Part shown: one piece after another, positions 34,655 through 43,581 of the stretch | Layout: each line of letters opens with the position of its first letter | How positions within the stretch are numbered: the stretch's first letter is position 1 | Notes under the pieces: generated by a model | Databases searched by the model: none | The model's input: only the letters and a program-made list of their open reading frames with translations | Told to the model about the DNA's origin: nothing | From: Hydrogenophaga sp. | GTDB taxonomy: Bacteria > Pseudomonadota > Gammaproteobacteria > Burkholderiales > Burkholderiaceae_C | Length of the DNA: 64,000 bases | Assembly: GCF_025699295.1 (NCBI RefSeq) | Contig: NZ_JAILWB010000001.1 | Location: 124,001-188,000, forward strand | Direction: 5' to 3' | Position numbers and translations under genes: made by a program

Positions 34655-35398
34655 ATGACTGACTCCATCATCCGCTTCGACATGGTCAACAAGTGGTACG
34701 GCAACGACTTCCACGTGCTGCGCGACATCGACCTCGACGTGGCCCGGGGCGAGCGCATCGTCATCTGCGGCCCCTCGGGCTCGGGAAAGTCCACGCTGAT
34801 CCGCTGCATCAACCGCCTTGAAGAGCACCAGCAGGGGCACCTGACGGTGGACGGCATCGAGCTCACCGACGACATCAAGGCCATCGACCAGGTGCGCAAG
34901 CTGGTCGGCATGGTGTTCCAGCAGTTCAACCTGTTTCCGCACCTGACCGTGCTGGAGAATCTGACGCTCTCGCCCATGTGGGTCGGAAAGATGCCGAAGA
35001 AGGAGGCCGAGGAGCGGGCGATGGCGCAGCTCGAGCGCGTGCGCATCGCCGAGCAGGCCGCCAAATATCCACTGCAGCTCTCGGGCGGACAGCAGCAGCG
35101 CGTGGCGATCGCCCGTGCGCTGTGCCTCACGCCCAAGATCATGCTGTTCGACGAGCCCACCTCGGCGCTCGACCCGGAGATGATCAAGGAAGTGCTCGAT
35201 GTGATGATCGAGCTGGCCAACCAGGGCATCACCATGATCTGCGTGACGCACGAGATGGGCTTTGCCAAGGCGGTGGCCGATCGCGTGATCTTCATGGACC
35301 AGGGCCAGATCGTCGAGCAGAACACCCCCGAGGACTTCTTCAACCACCCGAAGAACGAACGCAGCCGCGATTTCCTCTCCAAGATCCTCGGGCATTGA
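34655..35398 (+). CDS. aapP: General L-amino-acid ABC transporter, ATPase
   Basis: A 247-residue polar-amino-acid-type ATPase: Walker [10 protein letters not shown] (about residues 39-47), Q-loop FQQFNLFPH, signature [14 protein letters not shown], Walker [15 protein letters not shown] and switch His in VTHEMGF. It energises AapQM. Length is normal. It ends the aap operon; the next gene follows after an inverted repeat. Confidence 0.95.
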   Translation: MTDSIIRFDMVNKWYGNDFHVLRDIDLDVARGERIVICGPSGSGKSTLIRCINRLEEHQQGHLTVDGIELTDDIKAIDQVRKLVGMVFQQFNLFPHLTVLENLTLSPMWVGKMPKKEAEERAMAQLERVRIAEQAAKYPLQLSGGQQQRVAIARALCLTPKIMLFDEPTSALDPEMIKEVLDVMIELANQGITMICVTHEMGFAKAVADRVIFMDQGQIVEQNTPEDFFNHPKNERSRDFLSKILGH

Positions 35399-35411
35399 CC
35401 TGTCTTGCATC

Positions 35412-35446
35412 GGTCATGGGGCGCTGTCACACTGCGCCCCATGACC
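35412..35446 (+). promoter_or_regulatory. 13-bp perfect inverted repeat over a start codon
   Basis: GGTCATGGGGCGC (35412-35424) pairs exactly with GCGCCCCATGACC (35434-35446) around a 9-base loop. It begins 13 bp after the aapP stop and covers the ATG (35441) of the glycerophosphodiesterase gene. No T-run follows. It may be an aap operon terminator, a translation-blocking hairpin, or an operator. Confidence 0.7.
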
Positions 35447-36526
35447 GAAAAGCACAAGCTCAGGAAGGTGCAGCGGCTGACCTGGCTGCGCTGGAGCGGC
35501 ACCACTGCCATGGGCCTGTCGCTGTGGTGCGCCAGCGCCGCACTGGCCTTCGATCTGCAGGGCCATCGCGGCGCGCGCGGCCTGGCCCCCGAGAACACGC
35601 TGGCGGGCTTCGAGCGCGCGCTGGCCGTGGGCGTGACCACCCTGGAACTCGACGTGGTGCTCAGCGCCGACGGTGTACCGGTGATCTCGCACGACACCGC
35701 GCCCAACCCCGATCTCACGCGCGACGCCAGCGGGCGCTGGCTGCAGGGACGGGGCCAACCCTTTCACCGCCTCACGCTGGCCGAGATCGCTGCCTGGGAC
35801 GTGGGTCGCATCAACCCGGCCAGCCGCTACGCACGTGACTTCGCGCAGCAGGTGCCCAGGGACGGTCAGCGCATACCCACGCTGGCCACGTTGTTCGAGC
35901 GCGTGCGCCAGCTCGGTGCCCGCCACGTACGGTTCAACATCGAGCTCAAGCTGCACCCGCAGCGCCCGGACGAGTCACCTTTGCCGGAAGCCTTCGTGCA
36001 GGCCGTGCTGGAGGTGGTGGCCACGCATGGCATGACCTCGCGCGTGGGGCTGCAGAGCTTTGACTGGCGCATCCAGAAGGTGGCTCGCCGTCTGGCACCC
36101 GGCATGCCACTGGCCTATCTCACGGCGCAACTGCCGCGCTTCAACACCTTGCGCGACGGCGAGTGGACGGCGGGCCTTCGGCTGGCGGAGCATGAGGATG
36201 CACCGGCCATGGTCGCCGCAGCTGGCGGCAAGCTGTGGTCGCCCCACTTCAGTGATCTCAACCAGCAGGTGCTGCAGCGCGCCCGGGCGCTGGAGCTGCG
36301 CGTGATTCCCTGGACGGTAAACGATCCCCAGGACATGGCCCGCCTGATCGACTGGGGCGTGGATGGGCTCATCACCGACTATCCGGACCGCCTGCGAGAC
36401 GTCATGGAACAGCGCGGCATGGTGCTGCCGCCCACCGTCGCTGTGCCGCAAATGCAGGCCCGCTCCGCCGCACCGGCACCGGCGCCAGAACCCGTGCCAT
36501 TCGGCGTGGCGCCCGACCTGCGCTGA
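35441..36526 (+). CDS. Glycerophosphodiester phosphodiesterase
   Basis: A 361-residue exported enzyme: signal segment to about residue 36 (WCASAALAF), then GHRGARGLAPENTL with the catalytic His and Arg-Glu region, TTLELDVVLSADGVPVISHD with metal ligands and second His, FNIELK, and GVDGLITDYPDRL at the end of the TIM barrel. It hydrolyses glycerophosphodiesters to glycerol-3-phosphate in the periplasm. ATG 35441 gives a sensible signal peptide but lies inside a perfect inverted repeat; TTG 35405 is an alternative. The Pro/Ala-rich tail is unusual. Confidence 0.87.
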   Translation: MTEKHKLRKVQRLTWLRWSGTTAMGLSLWCASAALAFDLQGHRGARGLAPENTLAGFERALAVGVTTLELDVVLSADGVPVISHDTAPNPDLTRDASGRWLQGRGQPFHRLTLAEIAAWDVGRINPASRYARDFAQQVPRDGQRIPTLATLFERVRQLGARHVRFNIELKLHPQRPDESPLPEAFVQAVLEVVATHGMTSRVGLQSFDWRIQKVARRLAPGMPLAYLTAQLPRFNTLRDGEWTAGLRLAEHEDAPAMVAAAGGKLWSPHFSDLNQQVLQRARALELRVIPWTVNDPQDMARLIDWGVDGLITDYPDRLRDVMEQRGMVLPPTVAVPQMQARSAAPAPAPEPVPFGVAPDLR

Positions 36527-36544
36527 GCCAGGCACCACCACCGC

Positions 36545-37975
36545 TCACCGCGGAGGCGGCGCGTCCCAGGCGGTGGTGTCCAGGTCCAGATCGGCGAACT
36601 GGCGCGTGTCCAGCACCGGGCGCTCGATGCCGGCCGCGAGCTGCGCGCGGTAGTCCTGCAGCAGGCGCATGGCCACCGGGAACAGCATCAGGATGGCCAT
36701 CAGGTTCACCAGCGCGAGCAGGCCCATCAGCGGGTCGGAGAAGAAGAACACCGAGGTCGCGCCCGGCGCGCTGGCGCCCAGGAACACCACCACCACGATC
36801 GCCACGCGCAGCACATGCAGGGCCATGGGCTTGCCGGTCAGCTCGGTCAGGGCCGCCTCGCCCAGGTAGTAGTTGTAGATGATGGAGCTGAAGGCGAACA
36901 GCAGGATCGCGAAGGTCAGGTAGTACTGCGACCACGCACCAAAGTGCGAGCTCAGCGCCTGTTGCGTGAGCACGATGCCGTCGACATCGGTGGCGCCGGG
37001 CACATAGGCCGGGCTGAGCAGGATGACGAAGGCGGTGCACGAGCAGATCACGATGGTGTCCAGGAACACCGAGAGCGACTGCGTGATGCCCTGACTGATC
37101 GGGTGCTTCACGTAGGCCGTGGCAGCCACATTGGGCGCGGAGCCCAACCCCGCTTCGTTGGAGAACAGACCGCGGCGCAGGCCCTGCGCAATCGCCGCGC
37201 CCATGCCGCCGCCCACGGCCTCCTCGATGCCGAAGGCGTTGCTGACGATCATGGCCAGCACGCGCGGGATCTCCGCGATGTTGATCACCATCGCCAGCAG
37301 CGCCATGGCCATGTAGCTCAGCGCCATGATGGGGATGAGGATGTCGGACACCTTGGCGATGCGGCGGATGCCGCCGTAGACGATGAAGCCCGTCACCACG
37401 GCCAGGAACACGCCCGACCAGATGCGATCAACCCCCATGCTGTTGTTCACGGCGCCCGCGAATGTGTTGCTCTGGAAGGCGTTGAATCCGAAGGCGAACG
37501 AGGCCATGAGGCAAACGGCGTACAACACGCCCAGCCAGCGGTAGTGCGGCCCGAGGCCGTGCCGGATATAGCTCGCGGGGCCACCCCGGTAGGTGCCGTC
37601 GGCGGTGCTGCGTTTGTAGACCTGGGCCAGTGTGCATTCGACCAGGCTGGTGGCCATGCCGATCAGCGCGATCGCCCACATCCAGAACACCGCTCCCGGG
37701 CCGCCGAGCGTGATGGCCACCGCCACGCCGGCGATGTTGCCACCGCCGACGCGCCCGCCCAGCGAGACGAACAGGGCCTGGCGCGCACTGATCTGGTTCG
37801 GATCGGCGTGCTCGTTCTTTGGCGCGAGCACGCGGAACATGCGGAAGAAGTAGCGGAACTGGACGAAGCCCGTCAGTGCCGTCATGAAGATGCCGAAGAC
37901 CACCAGGATGGGGATCAGGGCCCACCCCCAGGTGAGGTTTTCAAGTGTGGAAAACAGCTGCGTCAAGAACGACAT
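36545..37975 (-). CDS. Alanine/glycine:cation symporter (AGCS) family protein
   Basis: A 476-residue transporter with about ten to eleven membrane helices. LGGRVGGGNIAGVAVAITLGGPGAVFWMW is broken here as family motif LGGRVGGGNIAGVAVAI plus GGPGAVFWMW, and GLFSNEAGLGSAPNVAATA is the second signature. It imports alanine or glycine with sodium. AGGAGGAGTCGAC precedes ATG 37975, a near-ideal ribosome site. It is convergent with the phosphodiesterase gene. Confidence 0.92.
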   Translation of the reverse strand: MSFLTQLFSTLENLTWGWALIPILVVFGIFMTALTGFVQFRYFFRMFRVLAPKNEHADPNQISARQALFVSLGGRVGGGNIAGVAVAITLGGPGAVFWMWAIALIGMATSLVECTLAQVYKRSTADGTYRGGPASYIRHGLGPHYRWLGVLYAVCLMASFAFGFNAFQSNTFAGAVNNSMGVDRIWSGVFLAVVTGFIVYGGIRRIAKVSDILIPIMALSYMAMALLAMVINIAEIPRVLAMIVSNAFGIEEAVGGGMGAAIAQGLRRGLFSNEAGLGSAPNVAATAYVKHPISQGITQSLSVFLDTIVICSCTAFVILLSPAYVPGATDVDGIVLTQQALSSHFGAWSQYYLTFAILLFAFSSIIYNYYLGEAALTELTGKPMALHVLRVAIVVVVFLGASAPGATSVFFFSDPLMGLLALVNLMAILMLFPVAMRLLQDYRAQLAAGIERPVLDTRQFADLDLDTTAWDAPPPR

Positions 37976-38138
37976 GTCGACTCCTCCTGAAAAGTAGAAA
38001 TAAATACTAACGGTGATGGCGGCCGCAAGACCAGAGCAGATAACGGGCCAACCGACGAAAGGCGACCATCCGTCCGACGGCTGTAAGCACGCCCGCCTGG
38101 CGTCGACACACCTGCACGCGCCACTACCGGAGAACGTC

Positions 38139-38882
38139 ATGAACCGCCAACCATGCCGCGCGCTGCTGCTGCTCCCCGTGTGCGTCACCAGTGCGGTGCT
38201 GGGCACATCTGCCTCGGCCCAGAACTGCGAAGCACGCTCCGGCCCGAAGCCGCCGGCCGTGGTCGAGCTATACACCTCCGAAGGCTGCAGCTCCTGCCCG
38301 CCGGCCGACCGCTGGCTCTCCACCCTGAAGACGCAGGACGGCGTGCTGGCCTTGTCCTTTCATGTCAATTACTGGAACCACCTCGGCTGGCGCGACCCTT
38401 TCGCCACCCCCGAGACCACCGCCCGGCAATACCGCCTGAAAGAGGCGCTGGGCGGCAAGTACGTGTACACACCGCAGGTCGTTCTCAATGGCCGCGACCA
38501 CCGCGGCTGGGGAGGCCAGGGCGCGCGCGACCTCACGCCCCTGCCCTCCGCGGCCGCACCCGGCCTGCGCCTGGTCCGCGAGGGCAACCAGGTCACGGCA
38601 CAGCTGGCGGCGAGCCCCGCACACACCACGCTGGCGGGCTACTGGGCCGTGCTGCAGGACGGGCTGGTGAGCAAGGTCACGCGCGGCGAGAACGCGGGCG
38701 AGAGCCTGCGCCACGACCACGTCGTGAGCCTGTACCAGCCCGTCGAGCCCTGGCCGGCGGATCAGGCTCACAGCGCACGGCTCAACCTGCCCGCGGGTGG
38801 CAACGCGCGCGTGGCATTCGTGGTGACCGACCCCGGCCTGACGCGGCCGGTGCAGGCGCTGGTGCTGCAATGCACCTCATGA
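38139..38882 (+). CDS. DUF1223 thioredoxin-like exported protein
   Basis: A 247-residue protein with a signal peptide (cut near residue 28, TSASAQ). VVELYTSEGCSSCPPADRWL contains the CSSC-P motif of the DUF1223 family, which has a thioredoxin-like fold, and YTPQVVLNGRDHRGW follows. It is probably periplasmic. CCGGAGAAC precedes the start. It ends 41 bp before the copper cluster and may be transcribed with it. Confidence 0.88.
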   Translation: MNRQPCRALLLLPVCVTSAVLGTSASAQNCEARSGPKPPAVVELYTSEGCSSCPPADRWLSTLKTQDGVLALSFHVNYWNHLGWRDPFATPETTARQYRLKEALGGKYVYTPQVVLNGRDHRGWGGQGARDLTPLPSAAAPGLRLVREGNQVTAQLAASPAHTTLAGYWAVLQDGLVSKVTRGENAGESLRHDHVVSLYQPVEPWPADQAHSARLNLPAGGNARVAFVVTDPGLTRPVQALVLQCTS

Positions 38883-38923
38883 AGCGCGGAACCATCTGAA
38901 CGGCGCCGTATCATTCACACGCC

Positions 38924-39301
38924 ATGCGCCACATCGTGCTCGCCCTCATGATCGCCCTGCTGCCCGTTCGCGGCTGGATGGGCGACGCCATGGCGGTGGC
39001 GATGCTGGCCGCGCCGGTTCAGACCATGACGCAGACCGCGCACACCACCGCCATGCCCTGTCCCGACCACGCCAAGGCGACTCCGGCAGCGGGTGCGGTG
39101 CACGACGGGATGGCGGAGGCTGGTGACGGCAGTGACAGCCACCACGCGCACCAGAGCTGCGACGTCTGCAACGGCCCGGCCATGGCGCACCGAGCCGGTA
39201 CCGCTGTGACAGCGACACCGGTCCACGGCGTGCTGGCTCCGCCGGCCGAGCGCTTCGCGAGTTCCGAGCCGCGGCGCGGCATCAAACCACCCATTTCCTG
39301 A
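38924..39301 (+). CDS. His/Cys-rich exported protein (DUF2946/CopL-like)
   Basis: A 125-residue protein with a hydrophobic N-terminus and a potential metal-binding stretch (MPCPDHAKA, then SDSHHAHQSCDVCNGPAMAH). Such short proteins often sit at the head of copper-resistance loci and resemble CopL or DUF2946 proteins. Copper binding is inferred from the residues and from the following genes. It precedes the TolC-like gene by 80 bp. Confidence 0.65.
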   Translation: MRHIVLALMIALLPVRGWMGDAMAVAMLAAPVQTMTQTAHTTAMPCPDHAKATPAAGAVHDGMAEAGDGSDSHHAHQSCDVCNGPAMAHRAGTAVTATPVHGVLAPPAERFASSEPRRGIKPPIS

Positions 39302-39381
39302 GTTCACACACCCGAGGTGCGTCCGCCGCCGCCCGAACAGGGCGCGCAACGGGCGCTGATTCGTGTTCTCAGGAGATATCC

Positions 39382-40770
39382 ATGATTGTTTCAGGGCGAG
39401 TTCCGCCACACCGTCCCGGCCCGCTGCGCGCCGGCCTGCTCATCGGCCTGGCTCTGGCGCTGTCCACCACCCAGGCCCAGCCACTGGACGCGCTCGACGC
39501 GGCCAATCCGGACCACCCCTCACACCCGCCGCCCGCGCTGGCCTTGCCGGCCGCGGGTGACACCGGCCCGTCCGCACCACCCGGGGACATCGCCCAGGCC
39601 CGCGCCATCTGGCAGCGTGCCAACCAGCGTGTGGCCGAGTTCCCGCGCGGCCACATCGATCTGCTGCGGTGGGAGGCACGCCAGCCGGGCGATGCCCCTG
39701 TGGCAAGCGACGCGGGCACGGCCCCGGCCCTGGACTTCACCCAGGCCTTGCGGCTCTCGCTGCGGCATCGGCCCGAGCTCTTCACCCACGCCGACATGAA
39801 CCCGCTGGCGCGCGCCCGGGTGCAGGTGGCCTACGCCGGCCATGTGCGCGACCTGCGACGCACCTGGATCGATGCCGTGGCCACGCGCCAGAGCGAGCGC
39901 CTGCTCGGGGAGGCGCTGGACGCCGCCCGCACCGGCAGCGAACTCGGCCAGCGCATGGTGGACGCGGGCAACTGGAGCCAGGCCCGGCAACTGCGCGAGC
40001 AACTGATCGAGGCCCGCGCCTGGCAAGCCTACGCCGATGCGCACGGCACGGCCCTGGCCACGCAGGAACGGCTGGCGCAACAACTCGGCATGTGGGACGC
40101 CCAGGCGGCGCGCAGACTTGCCGACCAGTTGCCCACCAGCCTGCCCGAGCCACCCGCACAGCTCGCTCCCGGCGAGGGTTTGAGCGAAGCCACGCTGGAA
40201 GCCGCCGTACTGCGCAGCGACCTCGCGCTGGCACAACAACGGCTGCAAACCCGGCGCGACATCGTCGCGCTGGTGCCCGCATGGCGTCAATCCTGGAACG
40301 ATGCGGTGGACGCCGCGCTGGACGCGCTGTCCGGGCCGGACCCGGGCGCCACGCCACCACACATCGACAACCTGAGCCTGCTGCGCGACCACACCCTGCA
40401 GCGCGCGTCGAGCGCCGAGGCTGCGTTGCTGCGCCAGGCGAGCGAGCGCCGCTCGATGGCGCGCCAGGCCTGGGCCGCGCTGCAGTTGCGCCACGCCAGC
40501 GCACGGCACGCCCAGGATGCGGTGGTCGCGCTGCAGGCCGCGCTGGCGCAGGAAACGCTGCTGCGCTACAACGGCATGCTGCAGAGCAGCTGGGAGCTGC
40601 TGGCCAGCGCGCGCGACCGCCTGGCCTCGCTCGACGCAGCGGTGCAGGCACGACGCGGCTACTGGCTCGCGCACGCCGACTGGCAGGCGCTGCTCGCTGG
40701 CACGGGTTACGCAGGCCCCGACACCCCCACCACTTCGGGCACCGGCACAGCCGCCGCCGCAGGACACTGA
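39382..40770 (+). CDS. TolC-like outer-membrane protein in a copper cluster
   Basis: A 462-residue protein with a signal peptide (near residue 32, STTQAQ) and two long, Ala/Gln-rich coiled-coil regions (about residues 135-250 and 330-440) like those forming the TolC periplasmic tunnel. The C-terminus ends in a Gly/Thr/Ala-rich tail. Its partner inner-membrane pump and adaptor are not in the window. It is followed after one base by the multicopper oxidase gene, so the two are tightly linked. Confidence 0.75.
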   Translation: MIVSGRVPPHRPGPLRAGLLIGLALALSTTQAQPLDALDAANPDHPSHPPPALALPAAGDTGPSAPPGDIAQARAIWQRANQRVAEFPRGHIDLLRWEARQPGDAPVASDAGTAPALDFTQALRLSLRHRPELFTHADMNPLARARVQVAYAGHVRDLRRTWIDAVATRQSERLLGEALDAARTGSELGQRMVDAGNWSQARQLREQLIEARAWQAYADAHGTALATQERLAQQLGMWDAQAARRLADQLPTSLPEPPAQLAPGEGLSEATLEAAVLRSDLALAQQRLQTRRDIVALVPAWRQSWNDAVDAALDALSGPDPGATPPHIDNLSLLRDHTLQRASSAEAALLRQASERRSMARQAWAALQLRHASARHAQDAVVALQAALAQETLLRYNGMLQSSWELLASARDRLASLDAAVQARRGYWLAHADWQALLAGTGYAGPDTPTTSGTGTAAAAGH

Positions 40771-40771
40771 C

Positions 40772-42169
40772 ATGCACACCCCACTCAACCGACGACATTT
40801 TTTTGCTGGTGCAGCCGCCACCGCGGTGGCCGCCACCAGCGTGAGCCGCGTGGCACTCGCTGCCATCCCCGAGGCCGTGCAACAGACCTCGGCCGACACC
40901 GCGCCGCCCTGGACACCACCGGGCGTGACAGGCGCAGGCCGGCCCTACCACCCGGTGGTCACGCTCAACGGCTGGACCCTGCCCTGGCGCATGAACAAGG
41001 GCGTCAAGGAATTCCACCTGGTGGCCGAACCCGTGGTGCGCGAGGTGGCGCCCGGTTTCCTGGTCAACATGTGGGGCTACAACGGCCAGAGCCCGGGCCC
41101 CACCATCGAGGTGGTGGAAGGCGACCGCGTGCGCCTCTACGTCACCAACCGCCTGCCCGAACACACCACCATCCACTGGCACGGCCAGCGCCTGCCCAAT
41201 GGCATGGACGGTGTAGGCGGCCTGAACCAGCCGCAGATCCCCGTGGGCAAGACCTTCGTCTACGAGTTCGTGGCGCGCCGGCCCGGCACCTTCATGTACC
41301 ACCCGCATGCCGACGAGATGGTGCAGATGGCCATGGGCATGATGGGCTTCTGGGTCACGCACCCGAAGCAGAAGCATGCGCTGATCGAAGACGTGCAGCG
41401 CGACTACTGCTTCCTGCTCAACGCCTTCGACGTCGAACCCGGCAGCATGACGCCGCAGGTCAACACCATGCTGGAACAGAACATCTGGGCCTGGAACAGC
41501 CGCGTCTTCCCCGGCATCACACCGCTGGTGGCACGCCTGGGCGAGCGCGTGCGCGTGCGCGTGGGCAACCTGACCATGACCAACCACCCGATCCACATCC
41601 ACGGCATCGAGTTCGAGGTCACGGGCACCGACGGCGGCCCCACGCCCCGGGGATCGCGCTGGCCCGAAGTCACAACCGACGTGGCGGTGGGCCAGATGCG
41701 GCAGATCGAGTTCGTCGCCGACGAACCGGGCGACTGGGCGATGCACTGCCACAAGAGCCACCACACCATGGGCGCCATGGGCCACGGCGTGCCGACCATG
41801 ATCGGCGTGGACCACCGCGGCCTGGTCAAGCCCTTGCAGCGTGCCGTGCCCGATTACATGGTGATGGGTGAGCGCGGCATGGCCGACATGGGCGAGATGC
41901 AGATGGAGCTGCCCGCCAACACCTTCCCCATGATGACCGGCACCGGCCCCTACGGCCCGATCGAGATGGGTGGCATGTTCACCACGCTCAAGGTGCGCGC
42001 CGACCAGAAGGCCGGCGACTACAGCGACCCGGGCGACTACGTCATGCCGCCGGGCACGCAGGCCCGCCTGGTCGACACCGGGCAGGCCCCTGCAGCCAGC
42101 CGCCCGGACACGCCCTCGCAACCCGCGGCCGCCACCGCCCGCAAGCCGGCCAACCCCCACCAACACTGA
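40772..42169 (+). CDS. Multicopper oxidase, Tat-exported
   Basis: A 465-residue oxidase with a Tat signal (RRHFFAGAAATAVAA). All copper ligands are visible: HWHG (about residue 132), HPHAD (about 176), HPIHIHG (about 272) and HCHKSHHTMGAMGHG (about 328), covering the trinuclear centre and the type 1 site with Met. It is likely a periplasmic cuprous oxidase that detoxifies Cu(I). The C-terminal region is Met- and Pro-rich (about 365-465), as in copper-resistance oxidases. ATG 40772 lies one base after the preceding stop. Confidence 0.9.
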   Translation: MHTPLNRRHFFAGAAATAVAATSVSRVALAAIPEAVQQTSADTAPPWTPPGVTGAGRPYHPVVTLNGWTLPWRMNKGVKEFHLVAEPVVREVAPGFLVNMWGYNGQSPGPTIEVVEGDRVRLYVTNRLPEHTTIHWHGQRLPNGMDGVGGLNQPQIPVGKTFVYEFVARRPGTFMYHPHADEMVQMAMGMMGFWVTHPKQKHALIEDVQRDYCFLLNAFDVEPGSMTPQVNTMLEQNIWAWNSRVFPGITPLVARLGERVRVRVGNLTMTNHPIHIHGIEFEVTGTDGGPTPRGSRWPEVTTDVAVGQMRQIEFVADEPGDWAMHCHKSHHTMGAMGHGVPTMIGVDHRGLVKPLQRAVPDYMVMGERGMADMGEMQMELPANTFPMMTGTGPYGPIEMGGMFTTLKVRADQKAGDYSDPGDYVMPPGTQARLVDTGQAPAASRPDTPSQPAAATARKPANPHQH

Positions 42170-42183
42170 ACCCCGGAGTTCCC

Positions 42184-42687
42184 ATGACCACACCCCACCC
42201 CAAGCGCCGCCACCTGATCGCCCTGCCGCTGGCCCTGGCGCTGCCCCGCACCTTCGCGCACGGCGAGAAGCCCCACGCCACCACCGCCCCGGTGGTGAAG
42301 GAACAGAAACCCTGGGGCATCGCGGGCGACGCCGGCGCTGTCACGCGCACGGTGGAGATCCGCATGACCGACGACATGAAGCTCACGCCCAGCCGCCTGG
42401 AGGTGCGAGAAGGCGAAACCCTGCGCCTGCGTGCCGTCAACAAGGGCAAATTGATGCACGAGATCGTGATCGGGACCCCCGCCGAGCTGCAGGCCCATGC
42501 CGAGATGATGAAGAAGCACCCCGGCATGGAGCACGACGAGCCCTACATGGCGCACGTGCCACCGGGCAAGACCGGCGATGTGATCTGGACCTTCAACCGC
42601 GCGGGCGACTTCGAATTCGCCTGCCTGATCGCCGGCCATTTCGATGCCGGCATGCGCGGCACCATCCGCGTCACACCCCGAACCTGA
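42184..42687 (+). CDS. Cupredoxin (plastocyanin/azurin-like), exported
   Basis: A 167-residue protein with a Tat-like or Sec signal (KRRHLIALPLALALP) and a blue-copper fold. The ligands are His in KLMHEIVIG and the Cys-His-Met set in FACLIAGHFDAGM. Two extra Met/His-rich segments (AEMMKKHPGMEHDEPYMAH) may bind additional copper. It is probably a periplasmic electron carrier or copper chaperone for the oxidase encoded 14 bp upstream. Confidence 0.87.
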   Translation: MTTPHPKRRHLIALPLALALPRTFAHGEKPHATTAPVVKEQKPWGIAGDAGAVTRTVEIRMTDDMKLTPSRLEVREGETLRLRAVNKGKLMHEIVIGTPAELQAHAEMMKKHPGMEHDEPYMAHVPPGKTGDVIWTFNRAGDFEFACLIAGHFDAGMRGTIRVTPRT

Positions 42688-42706
42688 ACCCCACAAGGAG
42701 CACACC

Positions 42707-43441
42707 ATGAAAAGACGACATCTCCTCGGCACGGCGATCGGCCTGGCCCTCGCAGGCGGCACCGGCGCGTTCGCGCAAACCGCGCTGCCGCCCCTGCAGG
42801 TCTGGAAAGACCCCAACTGCGGCTGCTGCAACGACTGGGTCGCGCTGCTGCGCGCCGACGGTTTCCAGGTCCAGATGCACGACAGCGGCAACACCGCGGT
42901 GCGCCAGCGCCTGGGCCTGCCCGCGAAGTACGGCTCGTGCCACACCGCCCTGGTCGGCGGCTACGTGGTCGAAGGCCATGTGGCACCGGGCGAAATCCGC
43001 CGCCTGCTGACCGAGAAGCCGAAGGCCCTGGGGCTGGCCGTGCCGGGCATGCCCGTGGGCAGCCCCGGCATGGACGGCCCGATCTACGGCGGCCGCCGCG
43101 ACGCCTACGACGTGCTGCTGGTGCAGCGCGACGGCAGCGCGCAGGTGTTCCAGCGGCACGCCGCCGGCATGTCGCAGGACGCCTTCAAGCGCACCGCGGG
43201 CGAAGCCACGGGTGCCGGGGCCCTGAGCGAGGCCGAGGTGCGCAAGGTCGACCGGGCCGCCGGCAAGATCACACTCAAGCACGGCGAGATCCCGAACCTG
43301 GACATGCCACCCATGACCATGGTGTTCCAGGTGGCCGACCCGGCCCTGCTCGCCACCGTGAAAGCCGGCGACAAGGTGCGCTTCAGCGCCGACAAGGTCA
43401 AGGGCGCCTACACCGTCATGCGCATCGAACCGGTGCGCTGA
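42707..43441 (+). CDS. DUF411-CusF fusion copper-binding protein
   Basis: A 244-residue exported protein (signal near residue 23, GAFAQ). Residues about 28-140 form a DUF411 domain with WKDPNCGCCNDWV and YGSCHTALVGGYVVEGHV. Residues about 170-244 form a CusF-like domain: KITLKHGEIPNLDM then PPMTMVFQV. The His and the two Met of CusF are kept, but its Trp is Met here. Both halves are copper-binding families, so the protein is probably a periplasmic copper chaperone. AAGGAGCAC precedes the start. Confidence 0.85.
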   Translation: MKRRHLLGTAIGLALAGGTGAFAQTALPPLQVWKDPNCGCCNDWVALLRADGFQVQMHDSGNTAVRQRLGLPAKYGSCHTALVGGYVVEGHVAPGEIRRLLTEKPKALGLAVPGMPVGSPGMDGPIYGGRRDAYDVLLVQRDGSAQVFQRHAAGMSQDAFKRTAGEATGAGALSEAEVRKVDRAAGKITLKHGEIPNLDMPPMTMVFQVADPALLATVKAGDKVRFSADKVKGAYTVMRIEPVR

Positions 43442-43461
43442 ACCGGCGACGTGCCGGGGAC

Positions 43462-43475
43462 TTGACATGGATCAA
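43462..43475. promoter_or_regulatory. FNR/ANR-like box upstream of the PAS chemoreceptor
   Basis: TTGAC-N4-ATCAA is one base from the TTGAT-N4-ATCAA consensus for FNR-type oxygen regulators and lies 106 bp before the chemoreceptor start. A hairpin, AAAGGTGA (43542-43549) with TCACCTTT (43561-43568), sits in the presumed leader. Oxygen control of the receptor is inferred. Confidence 0.55.
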
Positions 43476-43581
43476 ACCCCGGGCGTTTTCAGATCGCCAG
43501 GGCGGCTTGCGCCTTGCAGTTCCCGCAACGCACGCCGATGGAAAGGTGAGATCGACCACTTCACCTTTGCGAGCCCCTTCC

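Noticed and set aside
33524..35410. Long minus-strand frame opposite aapM and aapP
   Set aside because: The plus-strand frames encode textbook ABC transporter subunits with correct motifs and spacing.
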